NCBI GenBank assembly: GCA_036417435.1
Contig: CM070903.1
Location: forward strand, 81,461,501-81,525,500
DNA from: Inia geoffrensis
Lineage: Eukaryota > Chordata > Mammalia > Artiodactyla > Iniidae
Direction: 5' to 3'
DNA length: 64,000 bases
Shown here: positions 35,521 to 44,912 of the stretch, one piece after another
How positions within the stretch are numbered: the stretch's first letter is position 1
Layout: every line of letters starts with the position of its first letter
The notes under the pieces: generated by a model
Seen by the model: the letters and a program-made list of their open reading frames with translations, nothing else
Databases searched by the model: none
What the model was told of the DNA's origin: nothing
Program-made: the position numbers and the translations under genes

Positions 35521-36504
35521 CATTCCTCCCACTCCCCATGATCTATTCATGACACCCCAGGAAGTTTTTATCAAGAGATCAGGAAGGTATCACCAATGCA
35601 GCCCAACACAATGGGAAACTGCCCTGAATCCCACCCAGATCAGTCCTGAGCCACATAGTTCCCGTTATCATGCAGATTCCATCTGAGCCTTGGCTAACTC
35701 CCAGGGAAGCACATATCAGCTCTGCTGTATATTGGCAGAAGTTTGGCTCAGAACGTATTTCAAATGCCTCCCATTGAGCACTGGCAGCCTTAAAGAAACA
35801 TGGCCAGGAAATTATTCCAGGAGGCTCAGTTACTCTATGACACTTTGCAAGGAGAAGCTGATGGCTTTCCCTCCCAAGCTCTCCCCTCTGTGCCCAGAAC
35901 AAATGACTGCATTTCCCTGGATGTGCCCTAAATTAGGAGAGGGTCAGCTCAGCTGCAGTGTTGATGGAGGGAATGTCTTTAGTGGGCAGGGCCCTCTGCA
36001 TGGCGCAGGATGCTTCGTGCCAAGTTCTTTCTCCCTTGGTTTTAAAACCCTTGTATATTCCAAGAGAAATGTAGTCCATGTGTTTCTGATTCATTTGCAC
36101 TTAAATCATTAAAATGTTGTGTGAGAGTTATTTGAAGTTTGAGGAGCCTGTGAGTCTTCTTAATGGGACTTTTAAAGGGATTTTTTTCTATCCTGCCTAA
36201 CACAGAAATTTTTAGGCTGTTTTGCCAGAACGGTGCCTAGGTTCACACATATTCTCTCATCTCATATACTTGCACTCACATTATCAAACCCAGCCTCTTA
36301 ATAATGCCCAGATTAGCAAAGCTGACCTTTAAAGGTGATAAAATAGAGAAACTGGAGAGAAAATGGAGCCAGGAGAATTTCAGCAAGATGCAAGGCACTG
36401 TTCCCCAAAATGTGCCAAAGCAGTGTTATCAGAGGGTGGAGAATGCATGTGTTTGCCACCTTGGTTAGAATGAGTGGGAGCCCTCTCTTGGGTACACTGA
36501 ACAG
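35521..36504. other. repeat-free kilobase upstream of MASP1
   Basis: This contains the longest plus-strand open frame outside the gene (35690-36112, 140 residues), overlapped by a minus-strand frame. Neither has a signal peptide, domain or codon pattern that I recognise. It is a candidate distal regulatory region, 1.7 to 2.7 kb from the start codon. Confidence 0.4.
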
Positions 36505-36640
36505 CTAAAAAAAGGACAAGGATAATTTCCTTTAAGTCTCAAAGCAACCCCCATTTTCCAGATGAGAAAACAGGATCAGAGATGTTAACAATTGGGGCCA
36601 AAGTGCACAGCCAGCTTGGATAGAAAGGGAAGATTATAGC
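36505..36640 (-). repeat. MIR SINE fragment
   Basis: CCCATTTTCCAGATGAGAAA, then CAAAGTGCACAGCCAGCTTG. Confidence 0.65.
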
Positions 36641-36739
36641 CAACTCTGATGCTGAGTCTAATTGCTCTTTTCAAAATGCCCCAAATTGAGTTTCTTTGTG
36701 AATGTGGTGTGTATTTGAAATGCCGTATGTACTATAATA

Positions 36740-36970
36740 TTCTAGTGAGAAGCAGTACAATATTGTGGGTAAGAACTCAAATTCTTCCCCTATCACTTTC
36801 TAGCTGTGTGATCTTGGGTAACTTACTTAAACTCTCTGGGCAGTTTCCTCATTGGGAAAATGGGGATAATATTACTACCCAGATACACAAAATGTAAAGA
36901 TGATCAAAAGCAATCAATACATTACTAGGGCAGTACCTGACACACAGTGCTCAATAAATGTTAACTGTTT
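36740..36970 (+). repeat. MIR SINE, near full length
   Basis: TTTCTAGCTGTGTGATCTTG, TTTCCTCATTGGGAAAATGG and GTGCTCAATAAATGTTAACT span most of the element. It lies 1.2 kb upstream of MASP1. Confidence 0.85.
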
Positions 36971-37004
36971 GCGTTTGCCGTGGTAGCAGTAAGGAGTAAT
37001 AAAG

Positions 37005-37165
37005 GGCTGGATAATCCAGGCAAATTGTGTACCTCTCTATGCTTCAGTTTTCTTATTTGTAAAATGAGCATAATAGTATGATCCTCACAGGTTTGTGGGA
37101 GTAATTGGGATGATGTTTGCACCTAGCCATGTGCCTAACACAGAAAATGTTCTCAGTAAAATCTA
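37005..37165 (+). repeat. MIR SINE
   Basis: GCTTCAGTTTTCTTATTTGT and TGATCCTCACAGGTTTGTGG, immediately after the previous MIR and in the same orientation. Confidence 0.75.
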
Positions 37166-37697
37166 CTTTTTATACCCACATGTCTCTCTCCCTATTCAGG
37201 ACTGGTGGTCATTGTTGTGAAGAAAGGAATTTTCTTCTTATTCAGCTTGGCTTATATCTGATGCTGCTTTTCTCCACAAACTCCGGGTCTAGCCACCTTT
37301 ACAGGCCCAGATCTCTCTACAGCCATGGGATGCGGGGCTTTCTGTCTGTAGTGGGTCCTCCCCGGGCTGTATCAGGCCTCTGAATGCTCTGAGTTGGTAA
37401 ACAGCACAAGCCTTGCTTTTAAGTGACAAAGAACAACTAACCAACTGCAGGACTGACTGCTCCCCTCACATACCGGGCCAGCCGCTCTGTTCACAGGAAA
37501 GCCTGTAGTTGTTTGCAGACAGACAAGCTTTGGGATTTGGTTCTATTTTCTTGCCTAGTGTAGATGTTAGAATTGCCCTCTTAGTTGATCATCCTGTTTA
37601 ATTGGTGTCCTTTGCCAGTGTCCTGAACACGAGCAGAAAACTATAGCCATCTGGCAAGGGAGGCAGAGAGATCAGACTTTGTCCCCCTCCACCCTTT
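37166..37697. promoter_or_regulatory. MASP1 upstream flank
   Basis: Repeat-free sequence between the last MIR and the CA array. It probably contains upstream promoter elements, but I cannot assign any site. Confidence 0.35.
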
Positions 37698-37729
<32 letters not shown>

Positions 37730-37826
37730 CCACACACATCCACACACATATACACACATATATCCACACACATATACACACATATATCCACACACATCCA
37801 CACACACACACACACACACACACACA
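37698..37826. repeat. compound CA/TATCCA microsatellite upstream of MASP1
   Basis: Two pure CA runs, about 26 and 28 bases long, flank a middle section that alternates CACACATATA with TATCCACACA units. This higher-order pattern suggests duplication of a block of about 25 bases. The array ends about 390 bases before the MASP1 start codon. Long alternating purine-pyrimidine runs can adopt Z-DNA, and length polymorphism is likely. The 79-residue Val-Cys-rich frame on the minus strand is only the repeat translated. Confidence 0.95.
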
Positions 37827-37983
37827 TGGTGATACAAATACCTATTTGAGCTGCTCAGTTATTCTCTCTCAGGAGCTGGAAGCAGCCGTATGGGATGAAG
37901 GAGGGACCTGGAGAAGCAGATCTTTTAAGGAAGAAGACAGATTCTGTTCTGTCAGGTTCCTCTGAGTGTGTGTACAAGCAAGT

Positions 37984-38041
37984 CAGAGAAGAGAGAGAGG
38001 AGAGAGAGAGGAAAAGGCAGAGGGAGAGAGGGGGAGAGGGG
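37984..38041. repeat. GA-rich purine tract in the MASP1 leader or promoter
   Basis: There are nearly 60 bases of almost uninterrupted purines (GAGAGAGAGG, GGGAGAGAGG and variants). The mirror-like purine strand could form triplex DNA or bind GAGA-type factors. It lies 170 to 230 bases before the start codon, so it is either core promoter or 5' UTR. Confidence 0.85.
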
Positions 38042-38073
38042 ATCTGTTGCAGGCAGGGGAAGGCGTGACCTGA

Positions 38074-38127
38074 ATGGAGAATGCCAGCCAATTCCAGAGA
38101 CACGCAGGGACCTCAGAACAAAGATAA
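38074..38127 (+). other. upstream ORF 1 in the MASP1 leader (17 codons)
   Basis: The ATG at 38074 opens a 17-codon frame that ends at TAA 38125-38127, before the MASP1 start. The -3 base is T and the +4 base is G, a weaker initiation context. It is in a different frame from MASP1. It matters only if transcription starts upstream of 38074. Confidence 0.35.
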
Positions 38128-38218
38128 GGCATCGCTGACACCACACCGGGGACGAGCTCGCAGACAAGTCAGGCCGGGGGGACCAGGCAGCCAGGAGCAC
38201 CCAAGGCAGGAAAATGAG
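38081..38218 (+). other. upstream ORF 2, overlapping the MASP1 start out of frame
   Basis: The ATG at 38081 (A at -3) opens a frame that runs through the MASP1 ATG, offset by one base. It has 46 codons in exon 1 and crosses the exon 1/2 junction exactly between codons. In spliced mRNA it would continue for 22 more codons and stop at a TAA near 44156-44158 inside exon 2, giving about 68 residues. Overlapping upstream ORFs generally depress translation of the main frame. There is no sign that the peptide itself is functional. Confidence 0.35.
38214..38218 (+). CDS. MASP1: MASP1 exon 1, coding part (start codon plus two bases)
   Basis: The sequence reads AAAATGAG followed by the donor GTGAGTGCC. 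ATG at 38214-38216 plus AG joins to the first G of exon 2 to make Met-Arg, then Trp-Leu-Leu-Leu, the start of the MASP1 signal peptide. The -3 base is A, an adequate start context. The split after five coding bases gives a phase 2 intron. The start is chosen because it is the only in-frame ATG that, once spliced, restores the family N-terminus. An alternative ATG at 44067, just before exon 2, lies in intron sequence upstream of the acceptor and gives an unrelated leader. The exon also contains 5' UTR of unknown length to the left. Confidence 0.93.
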
Positions 38219-38219
38219 G

Positions 38220-39419
38220 TGAGTGCCAGGGCAGGAGTGGGCACAGGGGGTCCTTCCAGGGACCAGGTGCCAAGTAGCCCTGGAAGGTCTGACCTTGTCT
38301 CTGGGCCGACTCACCTGCGAGTCCTGTGGCTGGTTCAGGGGCTTTTCATCACTCCCTGGGGCTCTGAGAAGGGAGACAGGCTGGGGCCTTCCCTGGGACT
38401 CCGGAGACATGCAACTTGAAACGGGAGGCTGTGTGCAAATGCCCCTGACGCCGCTGGAACTCAGATTTCTCCCTCTGCCAGGGTAGGGTGCTGTCTGCTG
38501 GCCAATGTGACTTTTCTTCTGTTGCCCACAGGCTGAGTTTTTGTTTTCCTCCTTTGTAAAGAGCATTGCTTTATCTCTTCCAACACTTTGTGAGTTAGAT
38601 ATGTGTTTGTGTGTTTATTTGTTCTGACCGGAAAAGAAACCAGATTCCCGTAGCTCAGCTATGTGGCTTCTTAAACCTTCAGAAGTTTGCTAGTTTAAAA
38701 CCTCAATTTAGAAAACTAAAAACCTGTCCCCGTTTTACATTCCACTATAAATTTCTGCATTTCTTACTGAAATCAGAGGCCGCCAGTGGCATGAATCAGG
38801 CTATGAATTGCACCAAATGGCTCTTAAAGGAATATTACAAATTGAAAAAAAAAAAAAAAAAGAAGAGTCTTTGGAGTTCTGAAACTAGGACTTTAAATTC
38901 TAATTGTTTCCAAGCTCTTCAATATTTCCCATTCCTCAGCCTATACTTAGAGTTACTTGATGCTTGTTACCAGACATTTCTTGTAAGTTTTTCTGTCCAA
39001 GTGTCAAAATCCGACCACCATAATTACTTTTACTACTTATAAGTGTTAATACTGTTAAAAATACAAAAAAGAAGAAAAAAACACTGTGCAGATGTGTTGT
39101 CTCTAAACATCTTTTCCCGTTAATTTTCTTCTCAATTGGAAAAGGGTTTCTATTTGTTTCTCTTCTGCAAAGCCACCTAGCAACTTTTCAGGGTCTGGGG
39201 CCAATGAGGGGCTTCAGGCTATGTTAACTCTTTGAACTCAGATTACCTGTGGTTTAGAGAGATAATCAGGTCTTTAAGGTTAATCCAATCATTCTCTTCT
39301 TTCTAAATCCATCGTAATGTTAAACCTGCTATCTAACTTCATTTTCCTTTCTCCTAAAAGAAAGGAGATTTATGCCCATCTACATGGAATGACAATTTAA
39401 TTGATCTGTCCACTATTCA
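38220..39419. other. repeat-free start of MASP1 intron 1
   Basis: Only a 17-base A run near 38846 stands out. First-intron starts often hold regulatory sites; none is identifiable here. Confidence 0.4.
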
Positions 39420-39815
39420 AATCTCACCCTACCGCCCAGTGCCCCAGCCATACCAAACTACAAGGCCAATGATCAGTTCTGTATCTTTGTGTTTGCTGAT
39501 CCCTTAAGCCAGAATAGCTCTCCCTCTTATTTCTCCTATTTCTAGAGGACCCGATTGTTCAAGCCAGCTCATACGTCACCTCCTCTTCCCTGCCCAGTAT
39601 CCCCAGAGTCAGCACCTTCTCCTTTGTGATATCTCTGTCCTTGGGAGCTACCTTTCTTAATACCTCTTTGTTGAAATGTCCACCTCCTCTTCCAAGACTG
39701 AGTGTTCCTTAAGGAATAGGATCTATGGCATGTTCATCTTTGTACGCCTAGTACCTAGCATAATGTCTGTTTCCTGTTAGGCATGCAATAAATATTAGCT
39801 GAATTGAATTCAGTT
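39420..39815 (+). repeat. L2 LINE 3' end in MASP1 intron 1
   Basis: CTTGGGAGCTACCTTTCTTA and CATGCAATAAATATTAGCTG lie in L2 3' order. Confidence 0.65.
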
Positions 39816-39894
39816 GTTCAATAGCAAAACTACTACTGGAAAAGTGCTCCACTAGAAGTCTATAAAAGGTCTTCCCTCACGTAGACACAACAGT

Positions 39895-40075
39895 TCAGAG
39901 TTTGCAAAGCCCTTTCCTAGGCACTGACTGTCTCATCTGGTCTTCAGGTTTTGGATGAGGTAGGATTTATGGAGAAGTGAGGATAAAAGAGTTTAGCAAC
40001 TTGCCCAAAGCCGCACTGATGATCTTGAAAAAGCCCAGACCCAAATTTGGATCTTCAGGCTCCAAGTTCAGGATG
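39895..40075 (-). repeat. MIR SINE
   Basis: TTTAGCAACTTGCCCAAAGC is the antisense core, with TTTGCAAAGCCCTTTCCTAG at the 3' side. Confidence 0.6.
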
Positions 40076-40123
40076 GTTTTCTACTATATTTTGCCAGACT
40101 CTCAACCAAGTATATTATTCTAC

Positions 40124-40470
40124 ACCAGCAGCTCTCAATGCTAGCTGCACATTAGAACCATCTGTGGTGCTTTAAAAACGGTCAGGGCTTCCCTGGTGGC
40201 GCAGTGGTTGACAGTCCGCCTGCCGATGCAGGGGACATGGGTTCGTGCCCCAGTCCGGGAAGATCCCACATGCCGCGGAGCGGCTGAGCCTGCGCGTCCG
40301 GAGCCTGTGCTCCGCAATGGGAGAGGTCCGCGTACCGCAAAAAAAAAAAAAAAAAAAAAAAAAATGTCAGTGACCAGGCCTCACTCCAGACCAATTAAAC
40401 TAAAATCTGCTGGGGAGGGGCTTTGGTATTAGTTTTTTTTTTTTTAATTTTCACATAAAGCTACGGGTTT
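40124..40470 (+). mobile_element. MER5A split by a deleted CHR SINE
   Basis: The left part runs 40124-40184 (CAGCAGCTCTCAATGCTAGC) and the right part resumes at about 40369 (CTCACTCCAGACCAATTAAA). The SINE is therefore younger than the MER5A. Confidence 0.8.
40185..40362 (+). repeat. internally deleted CHR SINE inside a MER5A
   Basis: The copy starts GGGCTTCCCTGGTGGCGCAG and ends in an A tail at 40339-40364. Compared with the other copies it lacks about 22 bases between two GCTGRGCC motifs and about 16 bases between two GAGAGG motifs, so both deletions fall between short direct repeats. The flanks AAAAACGGTCAG and AAAAAATGTCAG form an imperfect duplication. It is in intron 1 of MASP1. Confidence 0.94.
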
Positions 40471-41404
40471 TTAAATTATTTTTCACAGGATTAATTGCTT
40501 TGGCCAGATGCCTGGGCAGGATATGGGCATGGACCCAGCATCCTCTGTGAGCTTTTGTTATTCCCTTCTTCTGTTGAAGCTAATTCACCATATGGTATTG
40601 GGCATGACATGTCACCTCTTGGGCTATCCTTTTCGTCATCTGTCAAGTACGGGTGTTGTCAAAGGGATCTATAGAGTCCATTTCAAGTCTTCTACCCCCA
40701 AACAGCCTTGGTGTAGTGTAGGTTGAAGTGAGGAGTGAATGGAAAGGATAGAAAGTGCTACTCATTCCACAACCATGGATATATGCCGGCATTTCTTAAG
40801 GCATTCCTGAGAGCTTGCTCCTACAGTAGAGCTTAGGAAATCCTGGCGTTATATATTACTTTCGACATTTCAAGCAGATGTAATTAAACTTTTTGATTAG
40901 TTGGAGAATAGATAGCAGGTGTCAGAATTTGTACAGCCGGTGCCTGGTGGATAAGAAGCCAAAAACATTCAGAGAGTGTGATGGGAAATGAAAGCTGTCA
41001 CTTAACATTCTTTAATTTGCAGCCCTGAAAGCAAGCAACCAAGCATATGCTCAGGCTTATTATGTGAAAAGAGAGATTTGTTTCATATGTTCGAAACTGT
41101 TTTGAGATGCAAACAAAATAGAACAGAAAGCTTCACAGACCTTCCTCCCACGATGACCAGTTGCCTACTACACATGGACCTAGGCCTCTGAGGATAGATG
41201 GAGCCGTTAGCCTGGGCCAGCCCTTGACAGAAGCAGCATTAGGAAGCTCAGAGTCTCCTCCATGTGGTCTGGAAAAAACAGATATGGAGAAAGTTGACCT
41301 TTCAGCCTTACATAATCTGGGTGTCGCTATTGCAGGGAAGTCCAGTTGGGGAATCCAAAGCTCATTCCTAACCCTTGCTTTTTGGGAAGCAGCATGATGG
41401 AGTA
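40471..41404. other. repeat-free block in MASP1 intron 1, candidate conserved element
   Basis: The part 40860-41110 is AT-rich and non-repetitive, with homeodomain- and HNF-like AT cores (GATGTAATTAAACTTTTTGA). No open frame is convincing. Confidence 0.35.
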
Positions 41405-41640
41405 ATCATAACTAATGTTTGCCTAGGGCTGGACAGTTAACAAAGTACTTATTTTCCAATCTTCCTTTATTCTGATAGCAGCCCCTGGGGATGTCATTAT
41501 TATCACCAGTTAAAGAATGAAGAAACTGAGAGGGAGACTTTACGTGACTTCCCCAAGATGGGTCAGATAAATAAAGTCAAAGTCTGGACTTGAATCCAAC
41601 TATTCCAACCTAAGACCAGTGCTCTCCCCTCCCCAAGCGG
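41405..41640 (-). repeat. MIR SINE, near full length
   Basis: TTAAAGAATGAAGAAACTGA, GACTTCCCCAAGATGGGTCA and TCTGGACTTGAATCCAACTA are in antisense MIR order. Confidence 0.75.
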
Positions 41641-41899
41641 AACTGAACCAGAACTCCTAGCCCAGGTAACATCGGTATATTTCCGCACTTGAAAGTGGGG
41701 CTGCCTGAGCCCTGCAAGCCAGAGTTTCTAGACTCAAGCTTTCCTACTAGTTCACGGGAGAGCTTGGACCTGTGCCTCCCCTTCTGTCTCCTCCACAGAT
41801 TGGTTTATAAAAATATTGACCCTGGCAATTGGATTAAAATATTTTGTTTCCTTAGTTGCATCTCACATGTTGCTATTGCAGGGGCCTTGGAAAAAATTT

Positions 41900-42180
41900 A
41901 AATAACTATTTTTTTTAATTGAAAAAATAGCACAAGCCCCTTCTAGACACATCTGAACATTTTATATACACAAAAGTAAAATTAAAAACACTCATATTAC
42001 CACTTCAGAGATAACTACTGTTAATATCCTACTGACACCCTTGTAGGCCATTTTGCACTTACCTATTTACCTTTTATGTAAATATTATATAAGACAGCTA
42101 GATAATCTCATTGTAGTTATCTCATTGTGGTTACACACTCAAAAATTCATATGTGTGCATATATAAACATATGTGCACCT
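41900..42180 (-). mobile_element. old L1 3' UTR fragment in MASP1 intron 1
   Basis: The plus strand contains CAGAGATAACTACTGTTAAT and neighbouring AT-rich sequence, typical of antisense L1M 3' UTR. Divergence is high and the edges are uncertain. Confidence 0.5.
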
Positions 42181-42339
42181 GTTTACCAACCAGCGTGGGG
42201 CAGCTTGGGGAGAAACAACTTCCTGATTAGCCAAATTGTATCTTAATCTTAAGACGCTGGTATAATTTCCCAGAAGTTACTTTTTAGGCTATATAAGACT
42301 CTGGCCCCACTTTCATGCTTTTGTTCATTCATTCGTTCA

Positions 42340-42556
42340 TTCATTCATCATCTCTTATATACCAGGCTTTATATTAGGCCCTTCACATACATCATCTCCA
42401 ATGTTCATGTGAGCTCTGTAAATTAGAGATTATAATCTTCATTTTACATTTGAGGAAACCTGAGCTCAGAGACTAATTACTCAAGGTTTCACAGCCAGTA
42501 AGTAAGAGAACTGGGATTTGAACCCAAATACACCTAACTTCAGGGACTGTGCCTGA
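42340..42556 (-). repeat. MIR SINE, near full length
   Basis: TCATTTTACATTTGAGGAAA, CTCAAGGTTTCACAGCCAGT and GGGATTTGAACCCAAATACA. Confidence 0.8.
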
Positions 42557-42589
42557 AGCAGTGCTCTAATTGGAAGCATGTACAGGGAG

Positions 42590-43100
42590 CTGGAATCTGG
42601 AGTGAAGGATACTCTGTGGTATCTTGGGAAGCTTTGAGCTGGATGGTGGAGGATAAATAAGACAACCAGGTGAGGAATGAGCAGGGCATGTGCAATGGGA
42701 CCAAGGCCTGGATGGGCATGGCATGCTCCCAGAATGATCTGCCTCGGCTTGGCTGCTATGAGATGAAGTTGGACAGGTAAATCAGCACTAGATCAAAAAG
42801 GGCTTATCAGCCATCCCGGTAGCAGATGCTTTGCCCTGCAGGCACAGTGGAGCAGTGTGGACACATCTGTGTTTTAGAAAATCAAATTTGGCGGAAGATT
42901 GCTGAATGGTATGAAGTGGTAGCCAGGGAGATCAGTTAGGATGAAATAGCAACAGTCCAGATAAGAACATTTAAATTAATTGGCTGGAGAGAAGCAGAGG
43001 GGTTCCCAAGACATAGGAAGCAGAACATATAGTATTTAACGGAGAAGTTGATGAGCCAGGATCGGGATGTTTGAGTTCAAGGTCCTTGAGTCTCACAGGG
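42590..43100 (-). repeat. L2 LINE fragment
   Basis: GAGCAGGGCATGTGCAATGG, AAATAGCAACAGTCCAGATA and similar follow antisense L2 with many gaps. It ends at the CHR SINE insertion. Confidence 0.5.
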
Positions 43101-43153
43101 GGAGCAATCTAGTAGATGCCTTGGTTGTCTTGTGTACTGACCATTAGGTTTTT

Positions 43154-43377
43154 TGTTTGTTTTTTGTTTTTGTTTTTGTTTTTTTGTGGTACACGGGCCT
43201 CTCACTGCTGTGGCCTCTCCCGTTGCGGAGCACAGGCTCTGCATGCGCAGGCTCAGCGGCCATGGCTCACGGGCCTAGCCACTCCGCGGCATGTGGGATC
43301 TTCCCCGACCGGGGCACGAACCCGTGTCCCCTGCATCGGCAGGTGGACTCTCAACCACTGCGCCAACAGGGAAGCCC
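43154..43377 (-). repeat. CHR SINE with 15-bp TSD in MASP1 intron 1
   Basis: The duplication GACCATTAGGTTTTT occurs at 43139-43153 and again at 43378-43392. The tail is interrupted on the plus strand as TTTTTG repeats, suggesting an older insertion than the pure-tailed copies. The body is full length and antisense to MASP1. Confidence 0.95.
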
Positions 43378-43392
43378 GACCATTAGGTTTTT

Positions 43393-44089
43393 GACAAGCC
43401 TTGGACATTCTGCCTCATTATTGCATCAGCCACTTTGGGTGTATTCTGCAAGTTTTGTTGAATTTCCCGTGCCCCTTATGCAACTCTTTTCACAGTCCAT
43501 CATCTTTCATTCCTGCAGCTGGAAATAAACTGTATGTTTTTGATCCTTTTATAAAAACACTTGCCAAAAGGAAAAACCTTGTTTTGCTCATTCCTTCTTA
43601 ATTCAAAATTTTGCATTTCTTGATTGATTTTGTTAAATTTGTTTTAGGTACTACAGATCCCATCATTGAGTATAAGTCTTATCTCAAAATTACCATGTTA
43701 CTATTACTTACTTTTTAGAAAATTGAATCAAGAGTTTATGATTCTTAAATGAAGCTAAGCTAAAGAAATGATATCAGCTTTTACCTAACTATGAAATTTA
43801 TATTTTCAACCAAAAAATGATATGCCTCAGAGTCCCAAATATGGTATTTTCTGGGAAAGTTTAATACTATTATCAAATCTTTAAAAAGAGCACAACTGGA
43901 AGCAACCTTTAAAATCAAGTTACCACCCTCCAGTATTATAGGCTGGGTAAGCAAGACCCATAAGGTCGAAGTAATTACAGCAGGTCAGTGGCAGAGACAT
44001 GCTGGGAACTTGGTCTCCTGGCTGTTGATTTAGCTAAATGGCAAGGACCAGTGTCTGTGAATGTAAGTGCATTCATTCATGTCTTTCAG
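43393..44089. other. 3' end of MASP1 intron 1
   Basis: Unassigned, running to the exon 2 acceptor. Confidence 0.5.
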
Positions 44090-44321
44090 GTGGCTCCTTC
44101 TCTCTCGTGCTCTGTGCTTCTCCTTGTTGAAGGCTTTGGCCCACATAGTGGAGCTTAACAATATGTTTGGCCAGATTCAGTCGCCTGGCTATCCAGACTC
44201 TTATCCAAGTGATTCAGAGGTGACGTGGAATATCACTGTCCCAGAGGGATTTCGGATCAAACTTTACTTCATGCACTTCAACTTGGAATCCTCTTACCTT
44301 TGTGAATACGACTATGTGAAG
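44090..44321 (+). CDS. MASP1: MASP1 exon 2: signal peptide and first half of CUB1
   Basis: The exon follows the acceptor GTCTTTCAG and ends at the donor GTGAGACC. With exon 1 it encodes residues 1-79, ending in a complete Lys codon (phase 0). Residues 1 to about 19 form the hydrophobic signal peptide, and the mature chain should begin near His20. CUB1 follows: FGQIQSPGYP is the classic CUB opening. Asn49 sits in an Asn-Ile-Thr glycosylation sequon, Glu68 and Asp76 fit the calcium ligands of the human protein, and Cys73 is the first half of the 73-91 disulfide. CUB1 and the following EGF-like domain mediate dimerisation and, through calcium, docking on the collagen stems of MBL and ficolins. 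All these positions are intact and there is no frameshift or stop. Confidence 0.98.
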
Positions 44322-44759
44322 GTGAGACCCCTAATGTTCCCTAACTGGGCCAGGTACTCTACGGGAGAATCTGCTGGGAGTTAGAGGAGCTTAGATGAAT
44401 TAGATGCTGTGTTTACCACTCAGGCTGGCAGTCCAGTGAGGGAGACATACAATGTTATAACATTATGAAGGAGGGTTGGGGGTAGCATGCTGGGTGCAGG
44501 CTGAGTAGGAAGACCTAGAAAAGACCTTGGGGGAAACTGAAACAGGCAAAATGTGACTCAGCCAAACATAACCTTGCCTTTTCCTTTCTGATCTCAAAGT
44601 CTTTAACATTTCCACTAACCTCTGCTCCAATGTCACCTTTAATTCAATAAGCAGAAAAGGGCAGAGACCCCAGAGTCAGCATTAATCAGAGTAAGCTAGC
44701 ATTATATCCAAAGCTGAGGCATTAGAAAGCATTGCCCTGTTCCCTAGGTAATGATCAAG

Positions 44760-44912
44760 TGTTTGGGAAGTGTAGAGTATGCCGCAGGGGAGAGTAGGAG
44801 GTGAAGTTGGAAGGTTAGATTGGGGTGAGATTCTGAAGGGCCTTGAATATGATGCTAAAGAGTTTGGATTTTATCAACACAGAGTATGGGCAACAGTGGG
44901 GGGCCACTACAC
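44760..44912 (-). repeat. L2 LINE fragment in MASP1 intron 2
   Basis: TTCTGAAGGGCCTTGAATAT and AAAGAGTTTGGATTTTATCA are a well-conserved antisense L2 segment. The 101-residue open frame over it is not an exon. Confidence 0.75.

Larger units (their letters stand above)
37830..38213 (+). promoter_or_regulatory. MASP1: MASP1 putative promoter and 5' UTR
   Basis: This is the sequence immediately upstream of the start codon. No TATA box is visible. A long GA-rich purine tract (37984-38041) lies about 170 bases before the ATG, and a CCAAT-type pentamer sits at 38088-38092. The transcription start cannot be fixed, so how much is promoter and how much is transcribed leader is unknown. Two upstream ATGs lie at 38074 and 38081. 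The liver-enriched expression of MASP1 is established knowledge; I could not confidently assign a hepatocyte factor site here. Confidence 0.5.
38219..44089 (+). other. MASP1: MASP1 intron 1 (5,871 bases, phase 2)
   Basis: The intron is bounded by the donor GTGAGTGCC and the acceptor TTCATGTCTTTCAG. It contains an L2 3' end (39.42-39.81 kb), MIRs, a CHR SINE inside a MER5A (40.1-40.5 kb), an old L1 scrap, an L2 and a second CHR SINE (43.15-43.38 kb). The first 1.2 kb and the stretches 40.47-41.40 and 43.39-44.09 kb show no repeat I recognise. Confidence 0.93.

Noticed and set aside
35690..36112. 140-residue plus-strand open frame upstream of MASP1
   Set aside because: No signal peptide, motif or family resemblance, and a 107-residue minus-strand frame overlaps it. 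Such lengths arise by chance in 64 kb.
1..37200. A neighbouring gene such as RTP4 upstream of MASP1
   Set aside because: RTP4 flanks MASP1 in human, but I found no open frame with its zinc-ribbon pattern or any other recognisable exon here.
37698..37826. CRISPR-like repeat-spacer array
   Set aside because: The regular spacing comes from a dinucleotide microsatellite, there are no unique spacers, and the host is a mammal.
37952..38566. Minus-strand 204-residue open frame across MASP1 exon 1
   Set aside because: It is the longest open frame in the window, but part of it is the GA tract read as Pro/Leu/Ser repeats, it has no domain, and it is antisense to a known first exon. An antisense transcript would need RNA evidence.
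44067..44384. ORF starting at ATG 44067 as the MASP1 N-terminus
   Set aside because: Its first residues are intron sequence before the TTTCAG acceptor, and its last residues run past the exon 2 donor. Splicing from exon 1 gives the family start exactly.
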